This document shows, piece by piece, positions 8,840 through 17,959 of a stretch of DNA of 64,000 bases. The position numbers and the translations under genes were made by a program. Below the pieces are notes generated by a model. The model ran no database searches. It was not told where the DNA came from and was given only the letters and a program-made list of their open reading frames with translations. How positions within the stretch are numbered: the first letter of the stretch is position 1; every line of letters begins with the position of its first letter. The stretch covers positions 186,001 through 250,000 of the forward strand of contig NZ_JAJAGO010000011.1 in the NCBI RefSeq assembly GCF_025165795.1, written 5' to 3'. This DNA is from Streptomyces gossypii (GTDB lineage Bacteria; Actinomycetota; Actinomycetes; Streptomycetales; Streptomycetaceae).

Positions 8840-9646
8840 ATGTCCGGCCGCGCCCCCTCCCGCCCCGTCGGGACGGCGACTCGCGGGACCACCCACCCGA
8901 ACCGGCTGCGCCGCATGGACCGCTGGATCGCCCAGGCACACGCGCCCGTGCTGCGGCGCGCGGACGAGGCGCCCCTCGCCATCGACCTCGGCTACGGCGC
9001 CGCTCCCTGGACGGCCGTCGAACTCATGCTGCGGCTGCGCCGCACACGACCGGACGCCGAGGTCGTCGGGCTGGAGATAGACCCGGCACGCGTCGCGGCC
9101 GCCCGGCCGTACGAACGGCACGGGCTCAGTTTCCGGCGCGGCGGCTTCGAGCTCCCCGTGGAGCGCGCGCCGCTGCTCATCCGGGCCGCGAACGTCCTGC
9201 GCCAGTACCCGGAAGAGCAGGTCGCAGGCGTGTGGGCTCAGCTGCGCGAGCGGCTGGCGCCGGGCGGGCTGCTGGTGGAGGGGACCTGCGACGAGATCGG
9301 ACGACGGCACGTCTGGGTAACGCTCGGGGCGGAGGGCCCGCGCACGGTGACCTTCGCGGCGCGGCTGGCCTCGCTGACGCGCCCGTCCGATCTGGCCGAG
9401 CGGCTGCCCAAGGCGCTGATCCACCGGAATGTGCCGGGTGAGCCGGTGCACGCGTTCCTGCGCGACTTCGACCGGGCCTGGGCGGGCGCCGCGCCGTACG
9501 CGGCGCTCGGTGCGCGGCAGCGGTGGATCCGTGCCGCGCACTCCCTGGGCGGCGACTGGCCCCTCACGGACGACCCGCGCCGCCGACGCCAAGGCGAGCT
9601 GACCGTCCCCTGGACGGCCCTCGCTCCGCGCGGCTGGCCGGGGTGA
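8840..9646 (+). CDS. class I SAM-dependent methyltransferase
   Basis: 268 residues, cytoplasmic. The SAM-binding glycine motif I is AIDLGYGAAPWTAVEL (about residues 52-67), followed by the acidic ribose-binding end of strand beta 2 in VVGLEIDPARV. An Arg-rich N-terminus contains NRLRRMDRWIA. Substrate is unknown. The ATG at 8840 is close to the divergent cassette start at 8743, so the 96-bp gap should carry both promoters. Convergent with the NUDIX gene through a hairpin. Confidence 0.85.
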   Translation: MSGRAPSRPVGTATRGTTHPNRLRRMDRWIAQAHAPVLRRADEAPLAIDLGYGAAPWTAVELMLRLRRTRPDAEVVGLEIDPARVAAARPYERHGLSFRRGGFELPVERAPLLIRAANVLRQYPEEQVAGVWAQLRERLAPGGLLVEGTCDEIGRRHVWVTLGAEGPRTVTFAARLASLTRPSDLAERLPKALIHRNVPGEPVHAFLRDFDRAWAGAAPYAALGARQRWIRAAHSLGGDWPLTDDPRRRRQGELTVPWTALAPRGWPG

Positions 9647-9691
9647 GCGTGGCGGTATACAGCCACTGGATGGCCGTAATGCGCCACGCTC
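9645..9691. terminator. bidirectional hairpin between convergent genes
   Basis: A 10-bp perfect inverted repeat (GAGCGTGGCG at 9645-9654 with CGCCACGCTC at 9682-9691) encloses a smaller hairpin. It begins at the methyltransferase stop and ends just before the NUDIX stop, as expected for a shared terminator. Confidence 0.6.
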
Positions 9692-9695
9692 CGAC

Positions 9696-10157
9696 TCAGG
9701 TGGCGTGGAGGGCGGACATCAGAGCGTCGATCAGGGGGCGGTCGCGCTCATGGCTGAGGCGGTCGCGGGCGGCGGCCGGAGGGAGCCAGGCGAGGCGGTC
9801 GACCTCCTTGTTGGGCAGGAAGGCGCCGCCGGTCGCCTCGGCCGCCCAGTAGCGGACCTCCTTGGGCCGTCCGTCGTCGATCGTGTAGCGGGAGGTCGGC
9901 AGCGGGCTGCCGGGCGCGCACTCCATGCCCGTCTCCTCGCGCACCTCCCGCACGGCTCCCCGCAGCGCGTCCTCGCCCCGCTTGAGCTTGCCCTTCGGGA
10001 GCGACCAGTCTCCGTAGCGGGGCCGGTGCACGAGGCCGATCTCGATTCCGCCGTCGTGCGGGGAGCGCCGCCACAGCACGCACCCGGCCGCCCGCACCGT
10101 ACGCGGCGGCCCGGTCGTGGCGCCGGCGCCGGCGCCGGGGTCACCCTCGGCCGTCAT
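9696..10157 (-). CDS. NUDIX hydrolase
   Basis: 153 residues; hydrolyses a nucleoside diphosphate linked to another moiety. The Nudix box is complete at about residues 50-75: G-x5-E-x7-REV-R-EE-T-G-M, with the Mg-binding glutamates present. The ATG at 10157 lies inside the end of the CHAD gene (17-bp overlap); the frame stays open upstream but is antisense-like Arg/Pro-rich. It follows CHAD and ppk on the same strand, so a role with polyphosphate, diadenosine polyphosphates or oxidised nucleotides is inferred from context only. Confidence 0.88.
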   Translation of the reverse strand: MTAEGDPGAGAGATTGPPRTVRAAGCVLWRRSPHDGGIEIGLVHRPRYGDWSLPKGKLKRGEDALRGAVREVREETGMECAPGSPLPTSRYTIDDGRPKEVRYWAAEATGGAFLPNKEVDRLAWLPPAAARDRLSHERDRPLIDALMSALHAT

Positions 10158-11433
10158 TGACCTGCCCCGCCCTCTCGGACCCCCTCGCGGTCCACAGGCG
10201 CCCGAACGCGAACCGGGCGGCCTCCACCTCGTGCCGCTGGTCGGCGTGCAGCACGCCCAGGGCATACGCGGTGGCCGGGGCGATGCGCGGCGTACGCGCG
10301 GCCGCCGCCGCGGCGGCGGCCGCCTCCGCCGCGTCGCGGTGCCGGTCCAGCGCGCGGCTGGCCGGACCCAGGCGGTACTCGATCTCCCTCGACCCCATGC
10401 CGTCGGCGCCGGGGGCCTGGATGTCGAGCCAGGCGCCCGTGCGCAGCACCTCCCGCGCGTACCGGTGCAGCCGCAGCAGCAGCCGTACCTGGTGCCAGGC
10501 CGCGTCCCCCTGCACCTCGACGGCCAGCGAGCGGGCGAGCGCCTCCGCGTTGTACGGGTGCTCCGCGCGCGCCAGCGGCAGCACGTCGACCGCCTCGGCC
10601 AGCCGCCGCCGCGCCTGCTCGGCGAGCGGCACCAGCGCCTCGGCCACCGGCCTCGCGTCCGCTTCCGGCGCGAGCGGCGTCTCGGAGGCGAGGACGGCGA
10701 CCGCGTCCGCGACCGCGTGGAAGCGCGAGGAGCCCAGCGCCTGGAGCGCCGCCGAGTGCGCCCGCGTACGGGACAGCGTCAGCTGCCGCTCCAGCAGGGC
10801 GCCCGCACGGGCCGCGCCCACCGGGAGCGCGCTGCCGCCGCCCGCCGGTCCTCCGGCGCCGCCGGTGGTCACCGTGCCGCCGTCGCTCGCCAGCCGGTGC
10901 AGCGCGCCCAGCAGCCGGTCCAGCCGGGCGGCGTAACCGTACTCGCGCGCCAGCGTGCCCGAGAGCCAGCTCAGCTCGGCCCGGAGCTGATCGGCCCACC
11001 CGGTGTCGACAAGCGGGCGGTAGGTGTGCAGTGCGCCGCCGAGGCGCCGCGCGGAGCGCCGCAGCTGCCGTACGGCGGCGGTCGCCTCCGCCACGGCCTC
11101 GGCGCTGCCCGCGCTCTCGCCGTGCACCCGCAGGCTGCGCAGGAACTCGGTTGCCTGCCTGCGCAGATACGTGCCCAGCACGTCGCCCGCGCTGGCGTCG
11201 GAGGCGTCACCTCCGGTGGCGTCACCCGTGCTGGTGACACCCGCGGTGGCCGCTTCGGGCGCCGGGGTTCCTGCCGCACCCGTCGCGCCCGCGCCCGAGC
11301 CCGCGCCTGGCTCACCTGGCGCACCGGCCGACCCGCCCGCCTGGTGCGGCGGTCTCCCCTGGCCCGCGCCGACCAGTGCGCCCGCGCCCGGTGGCCCCGC
11401 GTCCTCCGCGACCGAATTCCGCTGCCGCCCCAT
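10141..11433 (-). CDS. CHAD domain protein
   Basis: 430 residues with a C-terminal CHAD (conserved histidine alpha-helical) domain, a fold known to bind inorganic polyphosphate through basic residues. The first 80 residues are low-complexity Gly/Ala/Pro/Thr. The CHAD domain begins around LGTYLRRQATEFLRSLRVH, with VRQLRRSARRLGGALHTYRPL as its basic helix. The ATG at 11433 has GGGGAGGGG about 7 nt upstream. Gene order ppk-CHAD-NUDIX on one strand supports a polyphosphate role. An internal Gly/Thr-rich loop near residue 200 is a likely insertion. Confidence 0.88.
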   Translation of the reverse strand: MGRQRNSVAEDAGPPGAGALVGAGQGRPPHQAGGSAGAPGEPGAGSGAGATGAAGTPAPEAATAGVTSTGDATGGDASDASAGDVLGTYLRRQATEFLRSLRVHGESAGSAEAVAEATAAVRQLRRSARRLGGALHTYRPLVDTGWADQLRAELSWLSGTLAREYGYAARLDRLLGALHRLASDGGTVTTGGAGGPAGGGSALPVGAARAGALLERQLTLSRTRAHSAALQALGSSRFHAVADAVAVLASETPLAPEADARPVAEALVPLAEQARRRLAEAVDVLPLARAEHPYNAEALARSLAVEVQGDAAWHQVRLLLRLHRYAREVLRTGAWLDIQAPGADGMGSREIEYRLGPASRALDRHRDAAEAAAAAAAAARTPRIAPATAYALGVLHADQRHEVEAARFAFGRLWTARGSERAGQVNDGRG

Positions 11434-11547
11434 TACAGCCCCTCCCCAGCGCCCGCGCTCGTCGTCCGCACAGCACGCTCGGCGCACGCCCCCCGGGCAT
11501 CCGTGTCCGCCCCGGCCCGCTCGAAAAGCACTGGCCTGACCGGCGGT

Positions 11548-13923
11548 TCATGCAGCTGGGCCACGTCGGCGCCTCCGGGCGTCGATCAGCATTTCCTGGA
11601 TGTTCCGCAGCGGCTGGCCGTCGGCGTCGTGTGCGACGCGCGTCCAGTCGCCGTCCGGGCCGAGGTGCCAGGACGCGGTGGTGTCCGACGTCCCGGTCTC
11701 CAGCAGCCCGTTCAGCGAGGCGCGGTGCCCGGGATCGGTGACCCGGACCAGCGCCTCGATCCTGCGGTCGAGATTCCGGTGCATCATGTCGGCGCTGCCG
11801 AACCACACCTCCGGTTCGCCGCCGTTCCCGAAGACGAAGACACGGGAGTGCTCGAGAAAGCGCCCGAGCACGCTCCGCACCCGTATGTTCTCGCTGAGCC
11901 CGGCCACGCCCGGCCGCAGCGCGCAGATGCCGCGCACCCACACGTCCACCGGCACCCCCGCCTGCGAGGCGCGGTAGAGCCCGTCGACGATCGTCTCGTC
12001 GACCATCGAGTTGACCTTGATCCGGATGTACGCCGGACGCCCGGCCTCATGGTGGGCGACCTCCCGCTGTACGCGCGAGACCAGCCCGTCCCGCAGCGAC
12101 CGGGGCGCCACGAGCAGCCGCCGGTAGGTGGCACGCCGCGAGTAGCCGCTGAGCCGGTTGAAGAGGTCCGACAGATCGGCCCCCACCTGCTGTTCCGCGG
12201 TGAGCAGGCCCAGGTCCTCGTACAGCCGTGCTGTCTTGGGGTGATAGTTGCCGGTGCCGACGTGCGCGTAACGGCGCAGCGTCTCCCCCTCCTGGCGCAC
12301 CACCAGCGACAGCTTGCAGTGTGTCTTCAGCCCCACCAGCCCGTACACCACATGGCAGCCGGACTCCTCCAGCTTGCGGGCCCACTTGATGTTGGCCTGC
12401 TCGTCGAAGCGGGCCTTCAGCTCGACCAGCACCAGCACCTGCTTGCCGGACTCGGCGGCATCTATCAGCGCGTCGACGATCGGGGAGTCGCCGGAGGTCC
12501 GGTAGAGGGTCTGCTTGATCGCCAGGACGTCCGGGTCCGCCGCCGCCTGTTCCAGGAACGCCTGGACGGAGGTGGAGAAGCTGTCGTACGGGTGGTGCAG
12601 CAGCACGTCGCGTTCGCGAAGCGCCGCGAAGATGTCAGGTGCGGAGGCCGACTCCACCTCCGCCAGATCACGGTGGGTGCCCGCGACGAACTTCCGGTAC
12701 TTCAGATCCGGCCGGTCCATCGCCGAGGCGATCCCGGCCAGGCCGGTCAGATCCAGCGGACCAGGCAGCGGATAGACCTCGGCCTCGCCGACCTTCAGCT
12801 CCCGCACCAGCAGATCCAGCACGTACGGGTCGATCGACTCCTCGACCTCCAGCCGCACCGGCGGACCGAAGCGGCGCCGCATCAGCTCCTTCTCCAGCGC
12901 CTGGAGGAGGTTCTCGGTGTCGTCCTCCTCGACCTCGAGATCCTCGTTCCGCGTGACCCGGAACATGTGGTGACCCAGCACCTCCATGCCGGGGAACAGC
13001 TCCTCCAGATGCGCCGCGATCACATCCTCCAGCGGCACATAGCGCTGCGGGGAAGCCTCCAGGAAGCGGGCCAGCAGCGGCGGCACCTTCACCCGCGCGA
13101 AGTGGTTGTGGCCGCTCATCGGATTGCGCACGACCACGGCCAGATTCAGCGACAGCCCCGAGATGTACGGGAACGGGTGCGCCGGGTCGACGGCCAGCGG
13201 CGTCAGCACCGGGTAGATCTGCTGCCGGAAGAGCGTGAAGAGCCGCGCCTGCTCCTTCTCGGTGAGCTCGGGCCAGCGCAGCACCTGCAGGCCCTCCTCG
13301 GCGAGGGCGGGCGCGACATCCTGCTGGAAGCAGGCGGCGTGCCGCGCCATCAGCTCCCGCGAGCGGTTCCAGATCAGCTCCAGCACCTCGCGCGGCTGGA
13401 GGCCGGAGGCCGAACGGGTCGCGACACCGGTCGCGATGCGGCGCTTCAGCCCGGCGACCCGGACCATGAAGAACTCGTCCAGATTGCTGGAGAAGATCGC
13501 CAGGAAGTTGGCCCGCTCGATCAGCGGCGTCTCCGGATCCTCCGCCAGCTCCAGCACGCGCTCGTTGAAGGCGAGCCAGCTGCGCTCACGGTCCAGGAAC
13601 CGCCCCTGCGGGAGATCCCCGGCATCGGCGTGCGGCCCCTGGCCCTCCTCGTAGGTGTCCGGGTCGGAGTCGAGATCCGGCTCCAGCGCAGGGCCGGGGC
13701 GCCGGCTGGAGCCCGGGCCCGTGACGGCATGCGGGCGGTGCGCGGCGATGGAGCCGACGGAGGGCTGAGCGGTCTGGGCCGGGGCCTGCGCCCCCTGCGC
13801 CGGGGACGCAGATACGGGGGCGCCCGGTGCGGCCTGCTCAGCGTGCCCGGCCTGCGCAGGGGTGCTGCCCTGCCCGGCCTGCGTAGCGGTCGGCTGGACG
13901 TGCGGTGCGGCTGGCTGGCTCAT
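11548..13923 (-). CDS. ppk: polyphosphate kinase 1
   Basis: Reversibly polymerises the ATP gamma-phosphate into inorganic polyphosphate; peripheral membrane, homo-oligomeric. The first 100 residues (MSQPAAPHV onward) are Ala/Pro/Gln-rich and not conserved. The catalytic core begins at RFLDRERSWLAFNERVLELA and contains IFSSNLDEFFMVRVAG, the histidine signature YAHVGTGNYHPKTARLYED and the second one RFLEHSRVFVFGN. Length is 791 residues from the ATG at 13923, at the long end for the family because of the N-terminal extension. The AT-richer stretch at about 14005-14040 is the likely promoter region; I could not fit a PhoP box there. Confidence 0.95.
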   Translation of the reverse strand: MSQPAAPHVQPTATQAGQGSTPAQAGHAEQAAPGAPVSASPAQGAQAPAQTAQPSVGSIAAHRPHAVTGPGSSRRPGPALEPDLDSDPDTYEEGQGPHADAGDLPQGRFLDRERSWLAFNERVLELAEDPETPLIERANFLAIFSSNLDEFFMVRVAGLKRRIATGVATRSASGLQPREVLELIWNRSRELMARHAACFQQDVAPALAEEGLQVLRWPELTEKEQARLFTLFRQQIYPVLTPLAVDPAHPFPYISGLSLNLAVVVRNPMSGHNHFARVKVPPLLARFLEASPQRYVPLEDVIAAHLEELFPGMEVLGHHMFRVTRNEDLEVEEDDTENLLQALEKELMRRRFGPPVRLEVEESIDPYVLDLLVRELKVGEAEVYPLPGPLDLTGLAGIASAMDRPDLKYRKFVAGTHRDLAEVESASAPDIFAALRERDVLLHHPYDSFSTSVQAFLEQAAADPDVLAIKQTLYRTSGDSPIVDALIDAAESGKQVLVLVELKARFDEQANIKWARKLEESGCHVVYGLVGLKTHCKLSLVVRQEGETLRRYAHVGTGNYHPKTARLYEDLGLLTAEQQVGADLSDLFNRLSGYSRRATYRRLLVAPRSLRDGLVSRVQREVAHHEAGRPAYIRIKVNSMVDETIVDGLYRASQAGVPVDVWVRGICALRPGVAGLSENIRVRSVLGRFLEHSRVFVFGNGGEPEVWFGSADMMHRNLDRRIEALVRVTDPGHRASLNGLLETGTSDTTASWHLGPDGDWTRVAHDADGQPLRNIQEMLIDARRRRRGPAA

Positions 13924-14209
13924 ACCCCCATTGTTCCGCGCACCGGTGACACCGGGCGCGGTGAGACGGTGGGGGCGAGCGGCTGACTGCATTCCGCGAT
14001 GCTCGCAAGCGAGTTTGAATCCGTGGTTAAGCGAACATGGCGGCCAGGGGATCACCGCGTTGCCGCGAGGCGCGACGGCCGCACTGCGCGCCCCCACCTC
14101 TACCAGTGCGGCGCCACAGCCGCCGAGGGGGGTGTCCTCAGTCGCCGGACGGGCTGTCCCCGAGCCCGCCCGCCCCACCATTCGGCCCGTCCGGCGTTGG
14201 AGGACTCCC

Positions 14210-15106
14210 TCAGGTTTCGGTGCGGTACATCAGATCCGTTTCGTGGGTGCGGAAGCCCAGGCGTTCGTAGACCGCCAGGGCCGGGGTGTTGTCGGCGTCG
14301 ACATAGAGCATCGCCGTCGGGAGGCCGCGATCGCGCTCCAGGTGGCGCAGGCCGACCGCCGTGAGGGCCTTGCCCAGACCGCTGCCCTGCTCGTCCGGTG
14401 ACACACCCAGTACGTACACCTCTCCCAGTTGCTCCGCGCTGTGCACCTTCGTCCAGTGGAAGCCCACCAGCCGCTCGCCGCGCACGGCCAGGAAGAAACC
14501 CGCCGGGTCGAACCAGGACTCGGCCTTGCGGTCGTCGAGGTCCCGCTGGGTGAGCGTGCCCTGTTCCGGGTGGTGGGCGAAGGCGCGGGCGTTCAGCGCG
14601 AGCCAGGCCGCGTCGTCCTGGCCGGGAACGAAGGTCCGTACGGACACGCCTGCGGGCAGGGACGGCTCGGGCAGTTCGAGCCCGGCGAGCGGGCGGCGCA
14701 GCTGCCGCAGTTCGCGGAAGAGGGTCAGCCCGAGCAGCTGCGCCAGATGCTTGGCTGCCGGGTGCCCGCCGTGCGCCCATACGCGCAGCCTCTTGCCGGA
14801 GGTGCTCAGCAGCGCCTGCCCGAGCTGACGGCCGTATCCGCGCCCCCGGAGCCCGGGGTGCACGACCAGTTCGCCCGCCGGGGCCTCGACCGGGTCGGTG
14901 TCCTCCAGTTGCGCGTAGCCCACCAGTCTTTCCTGCTCCCGCAGCAGCAGGTGCCGTACTCCCGCCCGCCTCCCGCCGCGCAGTTGGAGCCGCCCCTGTT
15001 CGGATACGGCGCTCTGCCCGTCGGTGTGGGCCGCCGCGTCGATCAGGTCCTGTGCCTCCCGTACCGCTTCGGGAGCCACCTCGTCCACCACCACCACGTC
15101 ACTCAT
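14210..15106 (-). CDS. mshD: mycothiol synthase
   Basis: Acetylates Cys-GlcN-Ins with acetyl-CoA, the last step of mycothiol synthesis. 298 residues with two tandem GNAT domains. The N-terminal half has GELVVHPGLRGRGYGRQLGQ. The C-terminal, active half has EVYVLGVSPDEQGSGLGKAL followed by LYVDADNTPALAVYERLGF, which holds the CoA-binding loop. ATG start at 15106. With mshA in the same window, two of the four committed mycothiol genes are seen. Confidence 0.94.
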   Translation of the reverse strand: MSDVVVVDEVAPEAVREAQDLIDAAAHTDGQSAVSEQGRLQLRGGRRAGVRHLLLREQERLVGYAQLEDTDPVEAPAGELVVHPGLRGRGYGRQLGQALLSTSGKRLRVWAHGGHPAAKHLAQLLGLTLFRELRQLRRPLAGLELPEPSLPAGVSVRTFVPGQDDAAWLALNARAFAHHPEQGTLTQRDLDDRKAESWFDPAGFFLAVRGERLVGFHWTKVHSAEQLGEVYVLGVSPDEQGSGLGKALTAVGLRHLERDRGLPTAMLYVDADNTPALAVYERLGFRTHETDLMYRTET

Positions 15107-15523
15107 GGAGCGAGCCTAGACGTTGCCGCCAGGCCCCGGCTCCTGCCCTGCGGTGGCGGTCCGGCCTCGCCCCTCGGGCTTGACGAGTTCTCGGAGGCAG
15201 TCGGCGCAGCGTGGCGACTTGCCTTGTCCGCCACATCTCAGACTGGTTCCGTTGTTCGTCAGGGCGGATCAAGCCCATGCCCCGGGAATTGGGCGTCACC
15301 GAGGGGACGCGGGCTGTGAAGTGCGGTGCCTGCTCGGCTCGTTCGGGGATTGGACAGGTGATCCGAGCCCACCGTGACGGGGCGTGTGAACTGTGCACCG
15401 CAGAAGAGCGGTGCCGCCCTAGAATCGGCTGCCGGACGGCGTGGCAGTGAGTGGTTCGCTGGCAGGCGTCGGCTCCTGTCACCGACCGCGCTGACATGCC
15501 AAGTGACCGAGGGGGCTGACCCA
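15107..15523. other. 417-bp gap without a convincing gene
   Basis: It separates the divergent mshD and the small membrane protein gene. A short plus-strand reading frame here contains two CxxC pairs (CGAC and CELC), but it has no good ribosome site and its codon use is poor, so I do not call it. TAGAAT at 15420-15425 is a possible -10 element for the membrane protein gene, without a clear -35. Confidence 0.4.
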
Positions 15524-15820
15524 GTGGTGGTGTGGAGCGGCGGCGGGTGCTGGTTCATCTTGCTCGGGCCCATGACGGTGGGCCTCGGAATGGGTGTCGG
15601 TTTCCTAGGCGGGGGTGAGACAGGCGCGCACCTGGGAGCCGTCGCCGCCGGCATCCTGCTGTGGTTACTCGGCAGGTACGTGAACCGGGACGTGCTCTAT
15701 CTGGACCCCCGGGGAAACGAATATCTCCCCCCTAACCGCCACACCCTCTACTGGATCCCGGTCCAGTACTGGGGCATAGCCGTGGTTCTGTGGGCAATCG
15801 GTGGTTGGATCTTCGGGTGA
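15524..15820 (+). CDS. small membrane protein
   Basis: 98 residues, hypothetical. It begins with three successive GTG codons (15524, 15527, 15530); any of them may be the start, with GAGGGGG about 13 nt before the first. Three hydrophobic segments are visible: ILLGPMTVGLGMGVGFLG, LGAVAAGILLWLLG and IPVQYWGIAVVLWAIGG. A short polar loop DPRGNEYLPPNRHT lies between the second and third. Function unknown; the 5'-nucleotidase gene follows 163 bp downstream. Confidence 0.65.
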   Translation: MVVWSGGGCWFILLGPMTVGLGMGVGFLGGGETGAHLGAVAAGILLWLLGRYVNRDVLYLDPRGNEYLPPNRHTLYWIPVQYWGIAVVLWAIGGWIFG

Positions 15821-15983
15821 GAAGGGTAGGCCGGAGCACTCGGCCTGGACAGCGCAGCGTCGGACGCGCGGCATCGGCCGGAAACCCGCTCTTCACCGTC
15901 GGCACACTGACGCGCTACGCGCGTTGACCGTAGGCTGCCGTCCGCCTCCCCAGTACCGCCGTCCAGAGAGGGAACCAGGAATC

Positions 15984-17831
15984 ATGGCCGCAACACCTCA
16001 ACGCAGACGCCGTACCGGCCGGTTGACGGCGACGGCTGCCGCGCTGGTCACCGCCGCCGCGCTGCTCAGCGCGGCGGTACCGGCGAGCGCGGACAGCAGT
16101 GCGGAAGCCGCCGCCGCTTCCTCCCACGGCAAGGACCACGGCAAGGGACACGGCAAGGGACACGGCCGTACGGTCGATGTGCAGATGCTGTCGTTCAACG
16201 ACTTCCACGGAAACCTGGAGCCCCCGCAGGGCTCCTCCGGCCGGGTGAGCGAACTCCAGCCGGACGGCACCACGAAGGAGGTCGCGGCGGGCGGCGCCGA
16301 GTACCTCGCCTCCAGCCTGCGCGACGCCCGCAAGGGCGAGCGCTACTCCGTCACCGCCGCGGCGGGCGACATGGTCGGCGCCAGCCCGCTGCTCTCCGGG
16401 CTCTTCCACGACGAGCCGACCGTCGAGGCGATGAACAAGCTGGGGCTGGACGTCACCTCCGTGGGCAACCACGAGTTCGACGAGGGGCGTGCGGAGCTGG
16501 AGCGGCTCCAGCGCGGCGGCTGCCATCCCGAGGACGGCTGCTACACCGAGGGCCGGGAGTTCGAGGGCGCCGACTACCCCTATCTCGCCGCGAACGTCAC
16601 CGCCGAGAAGACCGGCAGGCCCGTCCTGGAGCCGTACCACATCTGGAAGCACCGGGGCGTGAAGATCGGCTTCGTCGGCGTCACCCTGGAGGGCACGCCG
16701 GACATCGTCTCGGCCGACGGCGTCAAGGGCCTGGAGTTCCACGACGAGGTCGAGACCATCGACAAGTACGCCGAGGTGCTCCGGCGCAAGGGCGTGAACG
16801 CGGTGGTCGCGCTCATCCACGAGGGCGGTTCGCCCGCGGGCGCCGCGTACAACTACGACTGCGACAGCCCCGGTCCCGGCGACGGCCTCTCCGGGCCGGT
16901 CGCCGAAATCGCCAAGGCCACCACCTCGAAGGTGGACGCGCTGGTCACCGGTCACACCCACCAGGCGTACGCGTGCAGCATCCCGGACCCGTCCGGCACT
17001 CCGCGCACCGTCACCTCGGCCGCCTCCTACGGCAAGCTCTTCACCGAGACGACGCTCACCTACGACCGCGCCACCAAGGACATCGTGCGCACCGAGGTGG
17101 GCGCGGTGAACCATGTGGTGAGCCGTGAGCAGCCCAAGGCGAAGGACATCACCGCGCTCATCACCGAGTGGAACAAGCTGGCCGCGCCGGTCGCCGAGAA
17201 GCCGGTCGGCTGGATCAGCGAGGACATCCCCGGACGTGGCGCGCAGACGCCCGAGTCGCCGCTGGGCGACCTGATCGCGGACGCGCAGCTGGCGCACGCC
17301 AAGGAGCAGGACCCGGGCACAGACCTGGCGCTGATGAACCCCGGCGGCATCCGCGCCGACCTCACGCACGCGGCTTCCGGGAACGAGGGCGACGGGGTGG
17401 TGACCTACGCGGAGGGCTTCACCGTCCAGCCGTTCTCCAACACGGTCAACCTCGCCGACCTCACCGGCGCGCAGCTGCTCCAGGCGCTGCGGGAGCAGGT
17501 CAGCGGCGCGAACGAGGCGTCGCCGAAGATCCTCCAGGTATCGGAGGGCTTCAGCTACACCCTGGACCTCACCAAGTCGGGCGCGGACCGGATCGACGCC
17601 GGCTCGGTGCGGCTGAACGGTGAGCCGCTCGACCCGGACGCCACCTACCGGGTCGCGATGAACAGCTTCCTGGCCGGCGGCGGCGACGGTCTGCCCACCC
17701 TGGGCGAGGGGACGAACCCGCTGGTCGGCGGGGACGATCTGGCGGCGATGGAGTCGTACCTCAGCGCCAACTCCTCGGCTGACGCGCCGCTGGCCGCTCC
17801 GGCGGCGGACCGCATCACGGTCATCAGCTGA
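15984..17831 (+). CDS. secreted 5'-nucleotidase/metallophosphoesterase
   Basis: 615 residues. An Arg-rich N-terminus and hydrophobic stretch ending PASADS predict export. The metallophosphatase domain shows LSFNDFHGNLEP (D and H metal ligands), AAGDMVGASPL, GNHEFDEG and VTGHTHQAY. The C-terminal 5'-nucleotidase domain shows MNPGGIRADL and NSFLAGGGDGLPTLGEG, the substrate-binding loop. A Lys/His/Gly repeat (KDHGKGHGKGHG) links signal peptide and enzyme. ATG at 15984 follows a GAGAGGGAA element. Likely scavenges phosphate and nucleosides from extracellular nucleotides. Confidence 0.93.
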   Translation: MAATPQRRRRTGRLTATAAALVTAAALLSAAVPASADSSAEAAAASSHGKDHGKGHGKGHGRTVDVQMLSFNDFHGNLEPPQGSSGRVSELQPDGTTKEVAAGGAEYLASSLRDARKGERYSVTAAAGDMVGASPLLSGLFHDEPTVEAMNKLGLDVTSVGNHEFDEGRAELERLQRGGCHPEDGCYTEGREFEGADYPYLAANVTAEKTGRPVLEPYHIWKHRGVKIGFVGVTLEGTPDIVSADGVKGLEFHDEVETIDKYAEVLRRKGVNAVVALIHEGGSPAGAAYNYDCDSPGPGDGLSGPVAEIAKATTSKVDALVTGHTHQAYACSIPDPSGTPRTVTSAASYGKLFTETTLTYDRATKDIVRTEVGAVNHVVSREQPKAKDITALITEWNKLAAPVAEKPVGWISEDIPGRGAQTPESPLGDLIADAQLAHAKEQDPGTDLALMNPGGIRADLTHAASGNEGDGVVTYAEGFTVQPFSNTVNLADLTGAQLLQALREQVSGANEASPKILQVSEGFSYTLDLTKSGADRIDAGSVRLNGEPLDPDATYRVAMNSFLAGGGDGLPTLGEGTNPLVGGDDLAAMESYLSANSSADAPLAAPAADRITVIS

Positions 17832-17857
17832 CGCCGGCTGACGGCTGACGGCTCATC

Positions 17858-17911
17858 GCGGGAACAGTGCGTCGCCCGGCCTCACGGGGCCGGGCGACGC
17901 GCTGTTCCCGC
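17858..17911. terminator. bidirectional terminator hairpin
   Basis: A 24-bp stem with one G-T pair (17858-17881 with 17888-17911) and a 6-nt loop. It lies between the convergent nucleotidase and FMN reductase genes. Confidence 0.85.
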
Positions 17912-17959
17912 TCACGCGGGACCGGCAGACCGGCAGACCGGTCAGGCCGGGCAGTCCGG

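Noticed and set aside
10117..13986. 1289-codon open frame on the plus strand
   Set aside because: It is antisense to ppk, CHAD and NUDIX. Its Arg/Gln/Val-rich composition is what high-GC antisense frames give, and it has no domain.
13924..14209. PhoP box upstream of ppk
   Set aside because: PhoP control of ppk is known in Streptomyces, but I could not fit two GTTCACC-like 11-bp units. Only an AT-richer promoter-like stretch is visible.
8840..15106. Horizontal-transfer signs in the left half
   Set aside because: Codon bias is uniform and gene families are core for streptomycetes; no integrase, tRNA or flanking repeat was seen.
15211..15450. Small frame with two CxxC pairs
   Set aside because: No ribosome site, poor codon bias and no known arrangement of a zinc ribbon.
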